Shown in pieces: positions 31,239 through 42,078 of a DNA stretch of 64,000 bases. The translations under genes were made by a program, and so were the position numbers. Position 1 is the stretch's first letter. Every line of letters begins with the position of its first letter. The notes below the pieces were generated by a model. It worked only from the letters and a program-made list of their open reading frames with translations. It made no database searches and was not told the origin of the DNA. Origin of the DNA: Diphasiastrum complanatum (lineage: Eukaryota; Streptophyta; Lycopodiopsida; Lycopodiales; Lycopodiaceae). Where the stretch lies: contig CM055104.1 in NCBI GenBank assembly GCA_029204225.1, positions 25,001,285 through 25,065,284 on the forward strand, given 5' to 3'.

Positions 31239-32439
31239 TGTAGCGCAGGCATCCCAAAGGGAGCCGGGAACCACGACTTAGCTTCCCAGCCTTCAACTCT
31301 TGCCATCCAAACCCACTTAACATACAAGCAGCCAACTCGCCAACAACGATCAGACTTAACCAACATGAAGTTCCAAAAACCAACATTGAGATCCAACCTG
31401 GTGCCATGCCAGATCGGGGGTCCCGATGTGGGTGACTTCCCTCCAAGCAAGCCGCCCGACATACATCAAACTTAACCAACTTGAAGCTTCGTTACAAACG
31501 AGTAACATCCATTCCAAGCAAGCGGTCTGACTTACATCAGACTTAACCAACTGAAAGCTTCGTCACGAGCGCTGCCACGCCAGACTGGACAGCCATAAAC
31601 AGGAAACGTCCACCCAAGCAAGCCATCCAACTCAGCCGACAGGTTAGAGCCCGTTTCCCAAGAGCTTAACCCATTCACGTTCATGCAAGGAACACTCAGA
31701 ACCACAAGCCGCGACAGATATGGGAACAACCAGTTCCTGGACCAAATGGTCCGACAGCATACCGCTGGCGCCACGGACCGAATGGTTCCGACGGCATACC
31801 GCTGGCATCCCGGGATACAACCCTCAGCTATGTGCCAAGTTAAAAATTTGGAAGCGGCCTTACAACTGGCGCTTTTACCGAACACTGAAACCCATAAGGT
31901 AATCAGAGTCAGTTTGAGAAAAAATCCACTTTATTGATAAATCTGAGAAGGTTACATTTCAAGTGTGTGACCGACCCTAGTCTCCGAGGCGCTAGCATGC
32001 CAAGGCGAGAGCCATGACAACATTCCAGCAAGGGAGACTGAGACTTGGTTGGAGCTCGCCCTGAGTCGCAACCCGCACTCCCCTATAGTATTGGTGTGAT
32101 TCGGCACCCCCCCTCATACCAAGCACTCTACCCAAGCTGGTAAAGCACGTTTTTCTCTCTCTAGGATTTTCTCTTTCTAGAAAGTCATTTTCTCTCTCTA
32201 GATTTTATTGATCCCCAGGCTTCCTTTAATCATGCCTAGATCGTGTGAGGTGATTGCACATCGATTTGAGCTCTCTGGACTTCGCTAGAACCGATCAAAG
32301 ATTTTCAGCCATAGGAACTTGGCGCCGACTGGATTCTGGTCACAGTGGCGCCGGGAGCAGCAGGGGCGCTGCTGGCGCCGGGGACATAGCTGGCATCGAT
32401 GGCGTCGGAAGTAAAGCTTGTAAAGGTAGCTTTACAACA
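31239..32439. repeat. Solo LTR X2, 1201 bp
   Basis: TGTAGCGCAGGC...TTTACAACA with a perfect 5-bp TSD CTCGT (31234-31238 and 32440-32444). Very similar to X1. Contains reiterated 'caagcaagc..gac..catca.acttaaccaact' units (about 31327, 31447, 31516, 31615) and many GGCGCC words. Open frames on both strands here are not genes. Confidence 0.92.
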
Positions 32440-32513
32440 CTCGTGAATACCTCTCTTCGTTTTCCCACGGGCGAATACCCTACCCCTTCTCCCTGGCGAA
32501 TACCCTCCCCTCC

Positions 32514-32955
32514 TCTTGCGCCGGCGCCTCAAAGGGCGCTGGAAGTTGAGCGGTTTCCCAACACGCGCTTAAGTCTAACATTCATCCATCATGCACTTAC
32601 GTAAAAGCCAACTCAGAAATGTAACAAGCTTAACCATTCAGACTTAAGAAAATTGGAATTCCAACCAACCCGAAAGCCAACTCAGAATCCGTCCCCAAAA
32701 GGTAACCAAAGGCAGACAAGCCACACACGAAACCCAAGGCATAGTGGTCGCCAAACTGACCAATTGGCATAGCGACAAGCCCCATGTCGATGACAAGGAC
32801 CCTTAGGCGTCGGCGACGCAAAAAGGTTGTAGTAAGGGTCCTTCCACTTGGACCAGTCCTGGAGGCGAAACCGAAATGGTAATCATCCCCAAGGATCAAC
32901 TTTATTAGATTTGGAAGAGGTTACATTCATACATAGACTGACCGGTCTCGGGGCA
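32514..32955 (-). repeat. 3' LTR of Y, 5' half deleted
   Basis: Aligns with 36811-37253 (the LTR half next to the PBS), then stops at 'ggtctcgggg'. The remaining ~470 bp, including U3 start and PPT, are gone. Confidence 0.85.
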
Positions 32956-33002
32956 AACGAACTTATGAGAGAAACCTTTTGGTAACGCAATGTTCTTTGT
33001 GT

Positions 33003-33824
33003 TCAGCCACACTTGATCACCTCCTCAAATTCCAGTTCTCGTCGATGTGGGTTCACGTCAGCTGCCATACTTCTTTGGGACTGCTCTAAAAATGACTTCA
33101 CCTCTGTCAGCTTTGTGTGCCACTCATTGATAAATTCCTCCACAGTGGGTACTAGAGTTTCTTGCACACCTGTAAGAAAAGAGCTTGGAATAATCGGTAG
33201 CCGACCATTGCTTATCTCGAAGGGTGCCCGTCCAGTAGATCTGTTCACTTGGTTGTTATGTGCAAACTCGAGAATATCCAAGTAGTTGACCCAATTGGAT
33301 TGGTCTCAAGCGACATAATTTCGTAAATATTGTTCAATTTGTCGATTGACTCGTTCTGTTTGCCCATCTGTTTGAGGGTGATATGCAGTGCTGAAATTCA
33401 ATCCAGTTCCCACGAGGTGAAATAGGCAAGTCCAAAACTTTCCGACGAACTTGATGTCTCGGTCAAAAATAATTGTTCTAGGTAGGCCATGGTATCTGAA
33501 GACACATTTGAAAAATAACCTCGCCACTTCTTTAGTTGTCACTGAGCTTTTAGTTGGTACAAGATGAGCTTGTTTTGAAAAACGGTCAACCACCACATAA
33601 ATCGAGTCGAAACCCTGGCAACGTGGTAGTTGAACAATAAAATCCATGCTCACTGAGTCCCAAGGGTATGCTGGTATTGATAATGGCTGGAGTAGTCCTG
33701 CTAGGGCTAGCGGTTCCACCTTCACTTGTTGACATGTAGGACATGTTTGCACATAGGATTCAACGTCTGCCCACATATCTGGCCAATAGAAGCCTCTCTT
33801 GAGAAGTTCATACATGCGTTTCAC
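33003..33824 (-). pseudogene. Integrase of gypsy element Y
   Basis: HHCC end (YVQTCPTCQQVK), catalytic core with MDFIVQLPR, VDRFSKQAHLVP, FDRDIKFVGKFW and YHPQTDGQTERVNR, then a stop and a second frame with LEFAHNNQVNRSTGRAPFEI. The D, D and E positions can be placed (SMDFI, FDRDIKF, QTERVN). One stop at about 33306 splits it, and the C-terminus ends at 33003 where the deletion to the LTR begins. It would insert element cDNA. Confidence 0.92.
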
Positions 33825-34028
33825 CCCCGGATGTCAACTGGCTAGTACGTCATGATGCTCCCACAAGATTTTCTTCCTCAAGTTGATATTGTCTGGAACA
33901 TATACTCTGCGTTGATTATAAACAACCATTTGGTCTTTCCAAGTGAAATGTTTACAAGGCTTTCCCAGTTGGAATTCAATCATTAGATTCTTAGCCAACG
34001 CATCTACACCATAGTTCTCTTTAATTTC

Positions 34029-34946
34029 TTAGAGTAGACTGGTCACCTGGGTTGAAACCGTCGCCATCAAGTGCTCCTGTCTACTGAGTGCATCTGCTAC
34101 CACATTATTCTTTCTCGCCGTATGTAGAATGTCTATATTGAATTTTGAGAGAAAGTTTTGCCATCGCATCTGCTTTGGCGTGAGCATACCTTGGGATGAG
34201 AAGTACTTAAGTGATACGTTGTCAGTGAACGCCTTAAAGGGCTTTCCTGCCACATAATATCTCCAATGCTCCACTGCTTGTACGACTGCAACCATTTCTT
34301 TTTCGTGAGTTGGCCATCGTCGTTCTACATCACTTAATTTCTTTGAAAAATATGCCACTGGTTTTCCCTCTTGCATCAATGCGGCCCCAATAGCAAAGTT
34401 TGACGCATCTGTATGTATTTCGAATTGTTTGCTAAAGTCCGGTAGGGCAAGAATGGGTTCTTGAGTGATCCGTCGCTTTAGTTCTTGGAACGCTGCTTCA
34501 CATTCCGGTGTCCATGTCATTTTGAGATGAGTCTTTGTTTGCTCAAACAACGGTGCCACAATTTTGCTAAATGCCTCAATGAATCTCCTGTAAAAATCAC
34601 ATAGCCCCACAAAGGATTTGATGCCATGAACAATTTTAGGTGCTAGCCAATCCAAGATAGCCTTGGTCTTCTTAGGATCCATTCGAATCCGTCTGTGGCC
34701 TATAACATGTCCAAGGAAATCAACTTCCTCCACCACAAACTCACATTTCTCTCTTTTCACGAACAAGCAGTTTCTCCTCAGTCGTTGGAGAACTGTCCTT
34801 AAATGTTTAATGTGATCTTTAAGGCTCTGGCTAAATACTAATATGTCATCGATGTACACAATGACAAATTCATCCAGGCAGTCTTGAAAAATATTGTTCA
34901 TCAACGTGCAAAAAGTGGCTGGAGCGTTTGTTAGACCGAATGGCAT
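34029..34946 (-). CDS. RT (C-terminal) and RNase H of gypsy element Y
   Basis: 306 codons. RT from MPFGLTNAPATF through the catalytic VIVYIDDILVFS, CEFVVEEVDFLGHVI and FVGLCDFYRRFIEAF; then RNase H with FEIHTDASNFAIGAAL (Asp), YFSKKLSDVERRWPTHEKEM (Glu), FTDNVSLKYF (Asp) and ending NNVVADALSR. Key residues of both domains are present. The N-terminal RT part lies just upstream (35013-35330) behind a stop. The best-preserved gypsy enzyme in the window. Confidence 0.95.
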   Translation of the reverse strand: MPFGLTNAPATFCTLMNNIFQDCLDEFVIVYIDDILVFSQSLKDHIKHLRTVLQRLRRNCLFVKREKCEFVVEEVDFLGHVIGHRRIRMDPKKTKAILDWLAPKIVHGIKSFVGLCDFYRRFIEAFSKIVAPLFEQTKTHLKMTWTPECEAAFQELKRRITQEPILALPDFSKQFEIHTDASNFAIGAALMQEGKPVAYFSKKLSDVERRWPTHEKEMVAVVQAVEHWRYYVAGKPFKAFTDNVSLKYFSSQGMLTPKQMRWQNFLSKFNIDILHTARKNNVVADALSRQEHLMATVSTQVTSLL

Positions 34947-35012
34947 TACTAGGAACTCGTGACTCTCGTATCGCGTTCAAAATGTCGTTTTGTGCTCATC
35001 ACCTTTAGCTAT

Positions 35013-35330
35013 TCAAATTTGATGATATCCAAATCTGAGATCTATTTGGCTAAAGTATTTGGCATGTTTGAGTTGGTCGAACAAGTCATCAATTCTAGGC
35101 ATGGGGTACTTGTTCTTGATGGTACTCTTGTTAAGCATGCGATAATTCACACACATTCGAAGAGTTTTGTCCGTCTTTTCCATGAATAACACTGGGGCTC
35201 CAAAAGGTGAAGCGCTAGGTCTAATAAAACCTTTGTCTATCAATTCACCAAGTTGTCATTTCAGTTCCGCCAACTCCTCTTGTGACATTCTGTAGGGTGC
35301 TCGTGAAGTTGGCTACGTTCCTGGTACCAA
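35013..35330 (-). pseudogene. RT N-terminal part of gypsy element Y
   Basis: PTSRAPYRMSQEELAELK, a stop, [60 protein letters not shown] and [19 protein letters not shown] carries the first catalytic aspartate. A stop follows HQI, and the next ~70 bp link to 34946 in another frame. Confidence 0.9.
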
Positions 35331-35410
35331 CTCAATTTTCTTAAGTTTTTGCCTGTTCTACCGTGTTCGTTAGGAACTATTCCAAGGTAGCTGCTCCTTT
35401 GATGGACCAG

Positions 35411-36103
35411 TTACGGAAAAACAGCACTATGGTCCACTAGTCTTCGAGGAGGTAGCTTAGCTGGGAGTTCCTCCGGAAACACATCGCTAAATTCTTCTAG
35501 CAGATCTGCCACTTCTTTTGGCAAGTTTTTTTGTCGCACGCTTTTCCCTTTTGGGACTTCTCGGCAGATGCAAAGAAAGCACTTTGACCTTTTTCCTTTT
35601 GTCATTCTTTTCATCGCTAATGCTGCAACCAGATTTTGTTCAATATCGATATCCTTAGCATTTCCTCCGGGCAGGGCTTTTGTCATGCAGATTTGTCCCT
35701 TGTAATCCAAGAGGACCAAGTTTGAGCTCCTACTCAAAACTGTGATACAGTGTTCATTTAACGAAGGGAGGCCCAAAATCACATCGAAGGCATCCATCTC
35801 TAAAATCAAAAAGCTAAGTTTAGCCTTCCATCTTCCAATCTGCACCGGGATGTTCAATGTCGCTTTGTCTGCATCTAGTGCTCCCTTCGTTGTTTCTACC
35901 TTGAGAGTAGATGTAACATTCCTGGTCGTCAAGCTGAATTGTTCTACTACGCTCCTTGAGATATAGTTATGTGAATCTCCGGAGTCGATCATGAAATCTG
36001 ACTTCCTCCACGCGATCTTTCCTGATAAAAATAATAATCTTGAACCAGTCTTGGAGGTTGCCCCATGGAAGTTCCTTTCCATACTTGTGTGTCGTCCACT
36101 CAT
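35411..36103 (-). CDS. Retropepsin-type protease of gypsy element Y
   Basis: 231 codons. The active site FMIDSGDSHNYISRSVVEQF is followed by NIPVQIGRWKAKLSFLILEM and DVILGLPSLNEHC, the usual gypsy protease order, then a linker ending in LLEEFSDVFPEELPAKLPPR, the motif just before RT. The usual DSGAT reads DSGDS. The first residues (MSGRHTSMERNFHG) may be the tail of a lost gag. It would cut the polyprotein; its gag substrate is missing here. Confidence 0.9.
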   Translation of the reverse strand: MSGRHTSMERNFHGATSKTGSRLLFLSGKIAWRKSDFMIDSGDSHNYISRSVVEQFSLTTRNVTSTLKVETTKGALDADKATLNIPVQIGRWKAKLSFLILEMDAFDVILGLPSLNEHCITVLSRSSNLVLLDYKGQICMTKALPGGNAKDIDIEQNLVAALAMKRMTKGKRSKCFLCICREVPKGKSVRQKNLPKEVADLLEEFSDVFPEELPAKLPPRRLVDHSAVFP

Positions 36104-36329
36104 AAATGTAAGCTCCTCTCACAACTCCCAACTAGATCAGATCACCTGGATCAAAACAAGTAGTCAGGGATAATTCAGGTCCAGGCAAGCACACCACAAA
36201 CGAACATACCAACCAAAGCTAAACAGAGGATCCCTCTCAAGTCACATTCCCCCGGACGTAGGACCTTTGCCTAGCCGCCCCCACACAAATCTATCACAGA
36301 ATTAGCCCACGGGGAAACATCCATCCAAC

Positions 36330-36735
36330 CATCCGTGCTTTCACCATTAAGCAGCACATTGCCTCAATCACGCCCCACCACTTTTTGGTCGATAGCCCTT
36401 ATAGCTAAATGATCGGCAGCTATCCCGCACCGGCAGCTAACCACCCGTGCTTTACACCCGAATTCGAGCAGCATCTCTGTATCAATGGTTAACCCGTACA
36501 GTTCGAATATGTCGCCCTGCACCCCACAAGGTACAGATCGTGCTTTCACCTACCTAGGCAGCACTTTGCCTCATCCGTCCTACGTGTAGACAACGCCAGG
36601 CCCAAACCGCGAGAACTGACCGTCCTTACACCTCGAGGGCAGCACTTTGACTCATCAAGTCCCCCGTTCTGCCGACCACCCCGACCGTGGATGCACCTGT
36701 GCTTACACTGTGGGCAGCACCTTGCGCAACGGTTG
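36330..36735 (-). repeat. Degenerate tandem repeats in the Y leader, about five units
   Basis: Core 'cgtgctttcacc..ggcagcactttgcctcatc' recurs with 'gcagca' starts near 36351, 36465, 36557, 36638 and 36712 (spacing about 114 to 74 bp). The region lies between PBS and protease, where gag would be expected. Confidence 0.7.
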
Positions 36736-36796
36736 TCCTGACAAATCTCAAAACCTGGCCATCCCTGTGAGACTTGCGTAGCTGACCGGCTAGTCG

Positions 36797-36808
36797 GCTT
36801 TGATACCA
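36797..36808 (-). other. Primer-binding site of Y
   Basis: Plus strand GCTTTGATACCA, one change from the complement of TGGTATCAGAGC; two bases separate it from the LTR. Confidence 0.85.
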
Positions 36809-36810
36809 CA

Positions 36811-37728
36811 TGTTGCACCGACGCCTCAAAGGGCGCTGGGACTTGAGCGGTTTTCTCAACACGCGCTTAAGTCTAACATTCATCTATCATGCGCTTATGT
36901 AAAAGCCAACTCAGAAACATAACAAGCTTAGCCATTCAGACTTAAGAAAACTGGAATCCCAACCAACCCGAAAGCCAACTCAGAATCCGTCCCCAAAAGG
37001 TAACCAAAGGCAAAGACAAGCCACACATGAAACCCAAGCCATAGTGGTCGCCAAGCTGACCAATTGGCATAGCAGCAAGCCCCATGTCGATGACAAGGAC
37101 CCTTAGGCGCCGACGACGCAAAAAGGTTGTAGTAAGGGTCCTTCCACTTGGACCAGTCCCGGAGGCGAAACCGAAATGGTAATCATCCCCAAGGATCAAC
37201 TTTATCAGATTTGGAAGAGGTTACATTCATACATAGACTGACTGGTCTCGGGGCCACCAACATGTGCTGGGCATCGTGCCTGGCTCGTGCTGGTGGAGGG
37301 AGCTGAGACCTGGCGACTGGATTCCTGGCGCTAGTTGAGCTGCCCAAATTTCTGTCTGCCGGACTCCCCCTATAGTTCTGCTATGATTCGGCGCACCCCC
37401 TCTGTTCTGAAACATAGTGCTTTCTGGTAAGGCACGCTTTTTAGGACTTAGTTTTTATTTTGCTGATTAAATCTAGCAAGCCTGGCAGAATCAGTCTGGC
37501 TCTCGAACATGGGTCCCAGGAGCCGTCCCGGCAGCAAAATCATCTTGCTTCATGACTAGGCCATGACTCGAGCTCTAGAGCTAGCTCATGACTTGTGACT
37601 ACTTGACTGGCTCACCACAGGTTGGAGGCTCAGTCCTTGACATTCTAACTTGCTCTGGGACCTTAGGGAGCGTCACCCCTTAGAGTCTTACAGGGCACAC
37701 TAGGTGCACCTGAGTCAGCTTTACAACA
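36811..37728 (-). repeat. 5' LTR of Y, 918 bp
   Basis: TGTTGCACCG...CTTTACAACA with TIR TGTTG/CAACA. Shares the end and the 'gattcggc.cacccc' block with the X LTRs, so X and Y belong to related families. Confidence 0.88.
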
Positions 37729-37733
37729 CCTCC

Positions 37734-37850
<117 letters not shown>

Positions 37851-38488
37851 GTCTATTACACCTCTCTCCAAAATATCTCGCAAAATATTCTCTGCGAAGA
37901 TTCTTAGAATATTCCTTTCCATCCTCTCCTCCGTGCCCAAAAAGAAATTTGCCGTAAATTTTTACGGTTCATTCTATTCTTCTTCGAGCACTTGAATGTT
38001 TCATGGAATCCAAAGGATTATCTAATTCAATTTGTAAATGTTTTTTTAATACTACTCCCATCTAATTTGTATATAATCCATTTTACCAGTTTTCCTTTTA
38101 ACTTCCGTAACTTCTTTGTTTGAGCTCGGATTTCAGTGAAGCAGAAACGAAAAGTGATTGGAACGACGAGTCTTATATCGAGATGTTATCGAAATCTTGT
38201 AATTATTACGTTTCAATTTTATTTTCTTTAAGACCCCTTTTTTTAAGTCAAAGTTTTGTGTTTTCATTAATTATTTTCAAATCCTCATATCGTCTCGGTC
38301 AGAGCTCGAAATTGAATACTGTAAAAAGAAAATATGACCTACAAGTTTTTGCCTTTTCAATTTCACTCATCGTAGAGCTCTAAGTTTTAAGTGGGTGGAT
38401 AAAAGAGCATTTCAGCTATTTATCAAAGTCCATTGCACATAAACTTCAGCTTACTATACCGTAACTTACCAGCCCTTCAATTTTCAAG

Positions 38489-39062
38489 ATGGATGTGGAT
38501 TCCGATTTTGAGTATATAGATGATGGTGACTCTGAATACGAAGATCAATCTAACTATGATTTTGAAGATCAGTATTATGAGTACAGTGATGACGAATCCA
38601 ATCATTGTGGCAAATCCAATCAGTGCAAACAAGTGTCATATGGAGACTATCTAGAACATAACAAAAAAACATTTTGATGATTATGATGATCAACAAGTTT
38701 ACCAGATCAGTCAACATAATCCAAGTGGTGGTGCTTATAGTAGTGATAGTGACATTGAGGAGCTAAATTCATTTCAATCAGAACAAGAACTGCAGGTTCC
38801 GAGCCAACAAGAAAACATACTAAGTAAACTACAGGCCACACAAGATCTGATAGTTACAATGTTGCAAGGAATGGAAAAAAATCGGCAAGCTGATGAGGTG
38901 AAATGGGAAAGATTGTTTGCTAGCCTATCTGGTGGACAAGACAAAATAGCGGGAGCTGATCAAAGATGTAAATCTGCTTCGTTCCAACTACAATCTCCAT
39001 CACAAAATGTAAGAAAAACTTGTTCAAGAAATAGATCAATCAACTTCATCAACAACTCTTGA
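38489..39062 (+). CDS. Acidic gag-like ORF of Z, first part (one frameshift)
   Basis: Starts at the ATG at 38489. The first ~60 residues are extremely acidic and Tyr-rich (DSDFEYIDDGDSEYED, QYYEYSDDES). At an A7 run (38663-38669) the frame shifts by one base and continues acidic (DDYDDQQVY, SSDSDIEELNSF), then a probable coiled coil (LSKLQATQDLIVTMLQGMEK, ADEVKWERLFASLSGG) and a basic end. This resembles the N-terminus of some plant gypsy gag proteins, but no capsid or knuckle motif can be named. Frame ends at 39062. Confidence 0.6.
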
Positions 39063-39962
39063 TTTCCCATTGAATTTACAAGAGATGGCCGATCAACATT
39101 TATGCAGTGCTATGGAATGTACACAGGATCAGCAACATAAATGTAATTCCCGATTTGGACCAAGCAAAACAATTCCAAATGCGAACACAATGTCAATGCA
39201 AGGACACCGAAAATCAACTGAGGATCACGAAGACAATGCATAGGATTATGAGGACAATATTTTTGTTTTCAGTATTGATCTTCAATTGAGCAATATAAAG
39301 GCCAGTTCAGACAATGAAATTGTCAATGAGACAAATCACTCAAGAACCTCATCTTCCTTGAGATCACAACAACCATTGCATCACATTCAACCAGAAGACT
39401 TGTCTAAGACTGCTTGTGAAATGGAATTAATAGACAAGAATAAAACTGATCTACATGAATGTTTCACATTCAATATAGAGTGCACAAGGGAATGTGATGA
39501 AACTGGTGATATACAAGTTGGAAATTGTCCTAGATATGAGATGAGACAAATAATCAAACATCCATTATATGAAAGTTTCCAGTTTGTGATTCAAAATATT
39601 GGAGTTATCAATATTTCTGAACATGATGATGTAAGCTATTAAAGATTTTTCGTAGAGACTTTGAGTGAAAGACTCTTTGCAAGCATCTCATTCACTCGAT
39701 GTTCTTGGAAATGAATGTCCATCCAGAATATCATTTATCATTTTCAAAGATGATGAATCAAAGCATATTAGTCCCTAAGTTGGGGATTGATTATGCCAAT
39801 AATTCTTTCATGCAGGATCTTCATAGTTCAGATGCAAGGCTTGTGGTTATCATTGAAGCATTTGGATTGAACAACAAAGTGACTACCCAACAACATGACA
39901 AAATCTTCAGACCAACACAGCCAGATGCAATGCTAAAATATGATCCTAAAAGAATTGGATAG
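39063..39962 (+). pseudogene. Continuation of the Z ORF, unknown function
   Basis: With the reading frame adjusted, coding character continues (LQEMADQHLCSAMECTQDQQ; DYEDNIFVFSIDLQLSN; a 118-codon open frame at 39286-39642 with PEDLSKTACEMELIDKNK, LHECFTFNIECTRECDE, HPLYESFQFVIQNIGVIN; and 39699-39962 with MNVHPEYHLSFSKMM). Stops lie near 39240 and 39640. No protease, RT or integrase motif. Everything lies between the leader and the PPT at 40251, so this is the only product of Z. Confidence 0.5.
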
Positions 39963-40250
39963 ATCATCCAATTTATTACAATGTCGAAGAAGTAGACAAA
40001 CGAGGATATTGTGATTTGATTGTCAAAAAGCAATATGGTGTTTCATCCATCTCTTCTTCGGTCATCTTTTCTTCTTCTTGGGAACAAGGATTACATTCTG
40101 AAGCTAGCAAAATGAATTTAACTCGACAGTTTTGGATCTGTAATGAAGCAGTAATTTTTCTACGATGACGCACCCTCCATCATAACTACTTAACTGAGGC
40201 GATCAAGCTGATCAAACAAGCATCTTCATTTTTTAGGACAAAAATGTTTA

Positions 40251-40796
40251 AGTAGGGGGAGTGTCATGTACTTTTAGTACATAAGTGCCTTTCAAGGCAA
40301 TATAATATCCATTGTAAGCTTTGTAGGCCCAAAAGCAGCTATTAGCCTTAATAACAAGGTGGTTCCCTCTTTAGGCCCCCCAAAGTAATTAATAAGGATA
40401 ATAGGCCAACAAGGGCCCAATGTAGTTTAGATAATACTTAACAAGGGCTAATTCTCCCTCAAGATAGTTAAGTTTAATTAAGAGCATTGTCTATAACTAG
40501 GCAAGAGACATCATTTTGTGAATCTTTTGGCTCACTTGCAAGTGAGAGCTTCTAGCTTCCTCCTTAATAATATGAGCTATGGGGATTTCCTTTGCTAGGT
40601 CTCATGTGCCTTATCTACATGAATCCATGCTCATTTACATTGCTTTGTACTCTTCATTTCATTTCTATTGCGATTCTATGGAGATCCTTGTGTTTCTAGC
40701 TTTCTATGGATATGCTATCTTGAATGCTTTGTACTTTTCTTGCTCTTAGCTTTACTTCCATTGTAATTGCTATCTGCTTAGATTTGGCACATGACA
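40251..40796 (+). repeat. PPT and 3' LTR of Z
   Basis: Purine tract AGTAGGGGGAG (40251-40261), then the LTR 40262-40796 (535 bp), TGTCATGT...ACATGACA. Confidence 0.92.
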
Positions 40797-40801
40797 AATA
40801 G

Positions 40802-40993
40802 CATCTCAAAAGGTGTTCTTTCATCCAATATAGCACTCGGCCACCTATTGCATAGAAAGTTAGCACACAACAAAGCTTGATCCCAAAATGGTATTGGAAG
40901 ATTAGCACCTAACTTCATGGCTTTGGCACTTTTACATAAAGTTCTATTCGCTCATGCTCATCACAAAAGGCCTTGAACTTGGTCGATATGTAT
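40802..40993 (-). pseudogene. Integrase piece of H beyond Z
   Basis: The minus strand reads FWDQALLCANFLCNRWPSAI and RTPFEMLF as in E (15240-15350). About 60 bp near 40950 are deleted relative to E. Cut at 40993 by LTR Q1. It is contiguous with 30014 once Z and one copy of AATAG are removed. Confidence 0.85.
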
Positions 40994-41448
40994 TGTGGGT
41001 ATTTTCTGTACATAAATAAATTAGTGGGTCTCACCACTAAAACTACTGTTGGCCAAGCCTTACCAAGTGGGCCCCGCCACAGTACATTAGAGCAATAAGT
41101 TGCAAGGGCCGTGGCTTCCTATGTGTATAAGCCCATAGCCCAATGAGCACTTGTAAATAATTTATTTTGAATAATCTTGACTTTGGGCCATGTAATTAAA
41201 ATAATATTAGAAGGCCAAAGTTTAAGTTAACTTAAGTTTTCTCTTGTTTTGTAATGAGTCAAAGTCAAATGGTGGTAGGTGGGGTGTGCTTCTTTGTCAC
41301 CACTAAATCTTTTGTGTTTTTTTCAAGGGCTAGGATTGCAATCCTTGCCACTTCCAGTAGCCAATAGGATAAATGGGACAAGGCCCTCCCCAGGAATGAA
41401 AGAGCACCATTTGTACTCATTTTATATTCTAGGAAAAAACTCTGTTGG

Positions 41449-41486
<38 letters not shown>

Positions 41487-41653
41487 GATTGGGTGTGAAT
41501 AGCTTGGGGAAGGTGCTCAGGCCTCCAAAGCCTCTCTCGACCCAGGCATTTTCTCTCTTTCTCTCTCTCTATGCTCTCTTTTCATGCTATGCAGGTGAAG
41601 GCGAGGTTGTCGCTCCCAGCGATGAACCTTTATGCTACAAAGATGACACAACA
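40994..41653 (+). repeat. LTR Q1 of a Ty3/gypsy element, 660 bp
   Basis: TGTGGGTATT...GACACAACA, followed by a tRNA-Asp-type PBS. Shares blocks with LTR Q2 ('gtgtataa.cccat.gcccaatgagca', 'ttgtaattaaaataa'). A (CT)n run lies at about 41449-41485. The element body after the PBS is not present. Confidence 0.78.
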
Positions 41654-41654
41654 G

Positions 41655-41672
41655 TGGTGCCGTTGCTGGGGA
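41655..41672 (+). other. Primer-binding site of Q1 (tRNA-Asp type)
   Basis: TGGTGCCGTTGCTGGGGA, close to the plant gypsy PBS TGGCGCCGTTGCCGGGGA. Confidence 0.85.
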
Positions 41673-41722
41673 GCGCCACACACTCGCCTCATCGCATAGC
41701 TTTCTTATTCTTCTCGCACTCT

Positions 41723-41745
41723 CTTCTTCTTCTTCTTCTTCTTCT

Positions 41746-41778
<33 letters not shown>
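41723..41778. repeat. (CTT)n(CT)n microsatellite
   Basis: Nine or so CTT units followed by CT units, 50 bp after the Q1 PBS. The Ser/Leu-rich and Glu/Arg-rich frames through it are artefacts. Confidence 0.95.
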
Positions 41779-41780
<2 letters not shown>

Positions 41781-42078
41781 CATTGATGTCCAATGTAAGG
41801 TGATAATTCACCCAATGGTTCGTGTAAAATGACTTTACATAAAAGTGACATTACTAATTTGGAGAGAATCAGACCCAATAGGAAAATATATGGCTTAGCG
41901 TACTTCTAAAAGCAGATATAGTATTTCAGAGTAGAGATAAACAATTGCTAAATTCTTCCATCTCTAAGTACTTATTTGATAATTGAAGTCAACCTAAGGT
42001 AATTATTTTCCGGGTAAATGTTAAAGTTAAAGAATTGCTTTATGAACTTCTTTCTCTTTCTGAAGACATAATTTGTTT

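Larger units (their letters stand above)
32514..37728 (-). mobile_element. Ty3/gypsy element Y, minus strand: pol present, gag absent
   Basis: Perfect TSD CCTCC (32509-32513 and 37729-37733). 5' LTR 36811-37728, PBS, a 690-bp leader, protease, RT, RNase H, integrase, and a truncated 3' LTR. No gag or zinc knuckle lies between PBS and protease. The deletion at the 3' side joined the integrase end to the middle of the LTR, removing the PPT. Confidence 0.9.

Noticed and set aside
31107-31937. Several overlapping frames of 60-122 codons on both strands
   Set aside because: All lie across solo LTR X2, are mirrored in X1 with disruptions, and carry no domain.
32630-32899. 89-codon minus-strand frame, repeated at 36942-37199
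   Set aside because: Both are inside the Y LTRs; the frame differs between the two copies.
36546-36883. Cys/Arg-rich minus-strand frames
   Set aside because: They reflect the leader repeats and extend into the LTR of Y, across the PBS.
38663-38669. Possible programmed -1 frameshift site (A7 then C) in the Z ORF
   Set aside because: The phase is wrong for a -1 slip; the downstream frame needs +1, so a one-base indel in a homopolymer is simpler.
41279-41783. 166- and 88-codon frames
   Set aside because: They lie in LTR Q1 and the adjoining CT/CTT repeats; composition follows the repeats.
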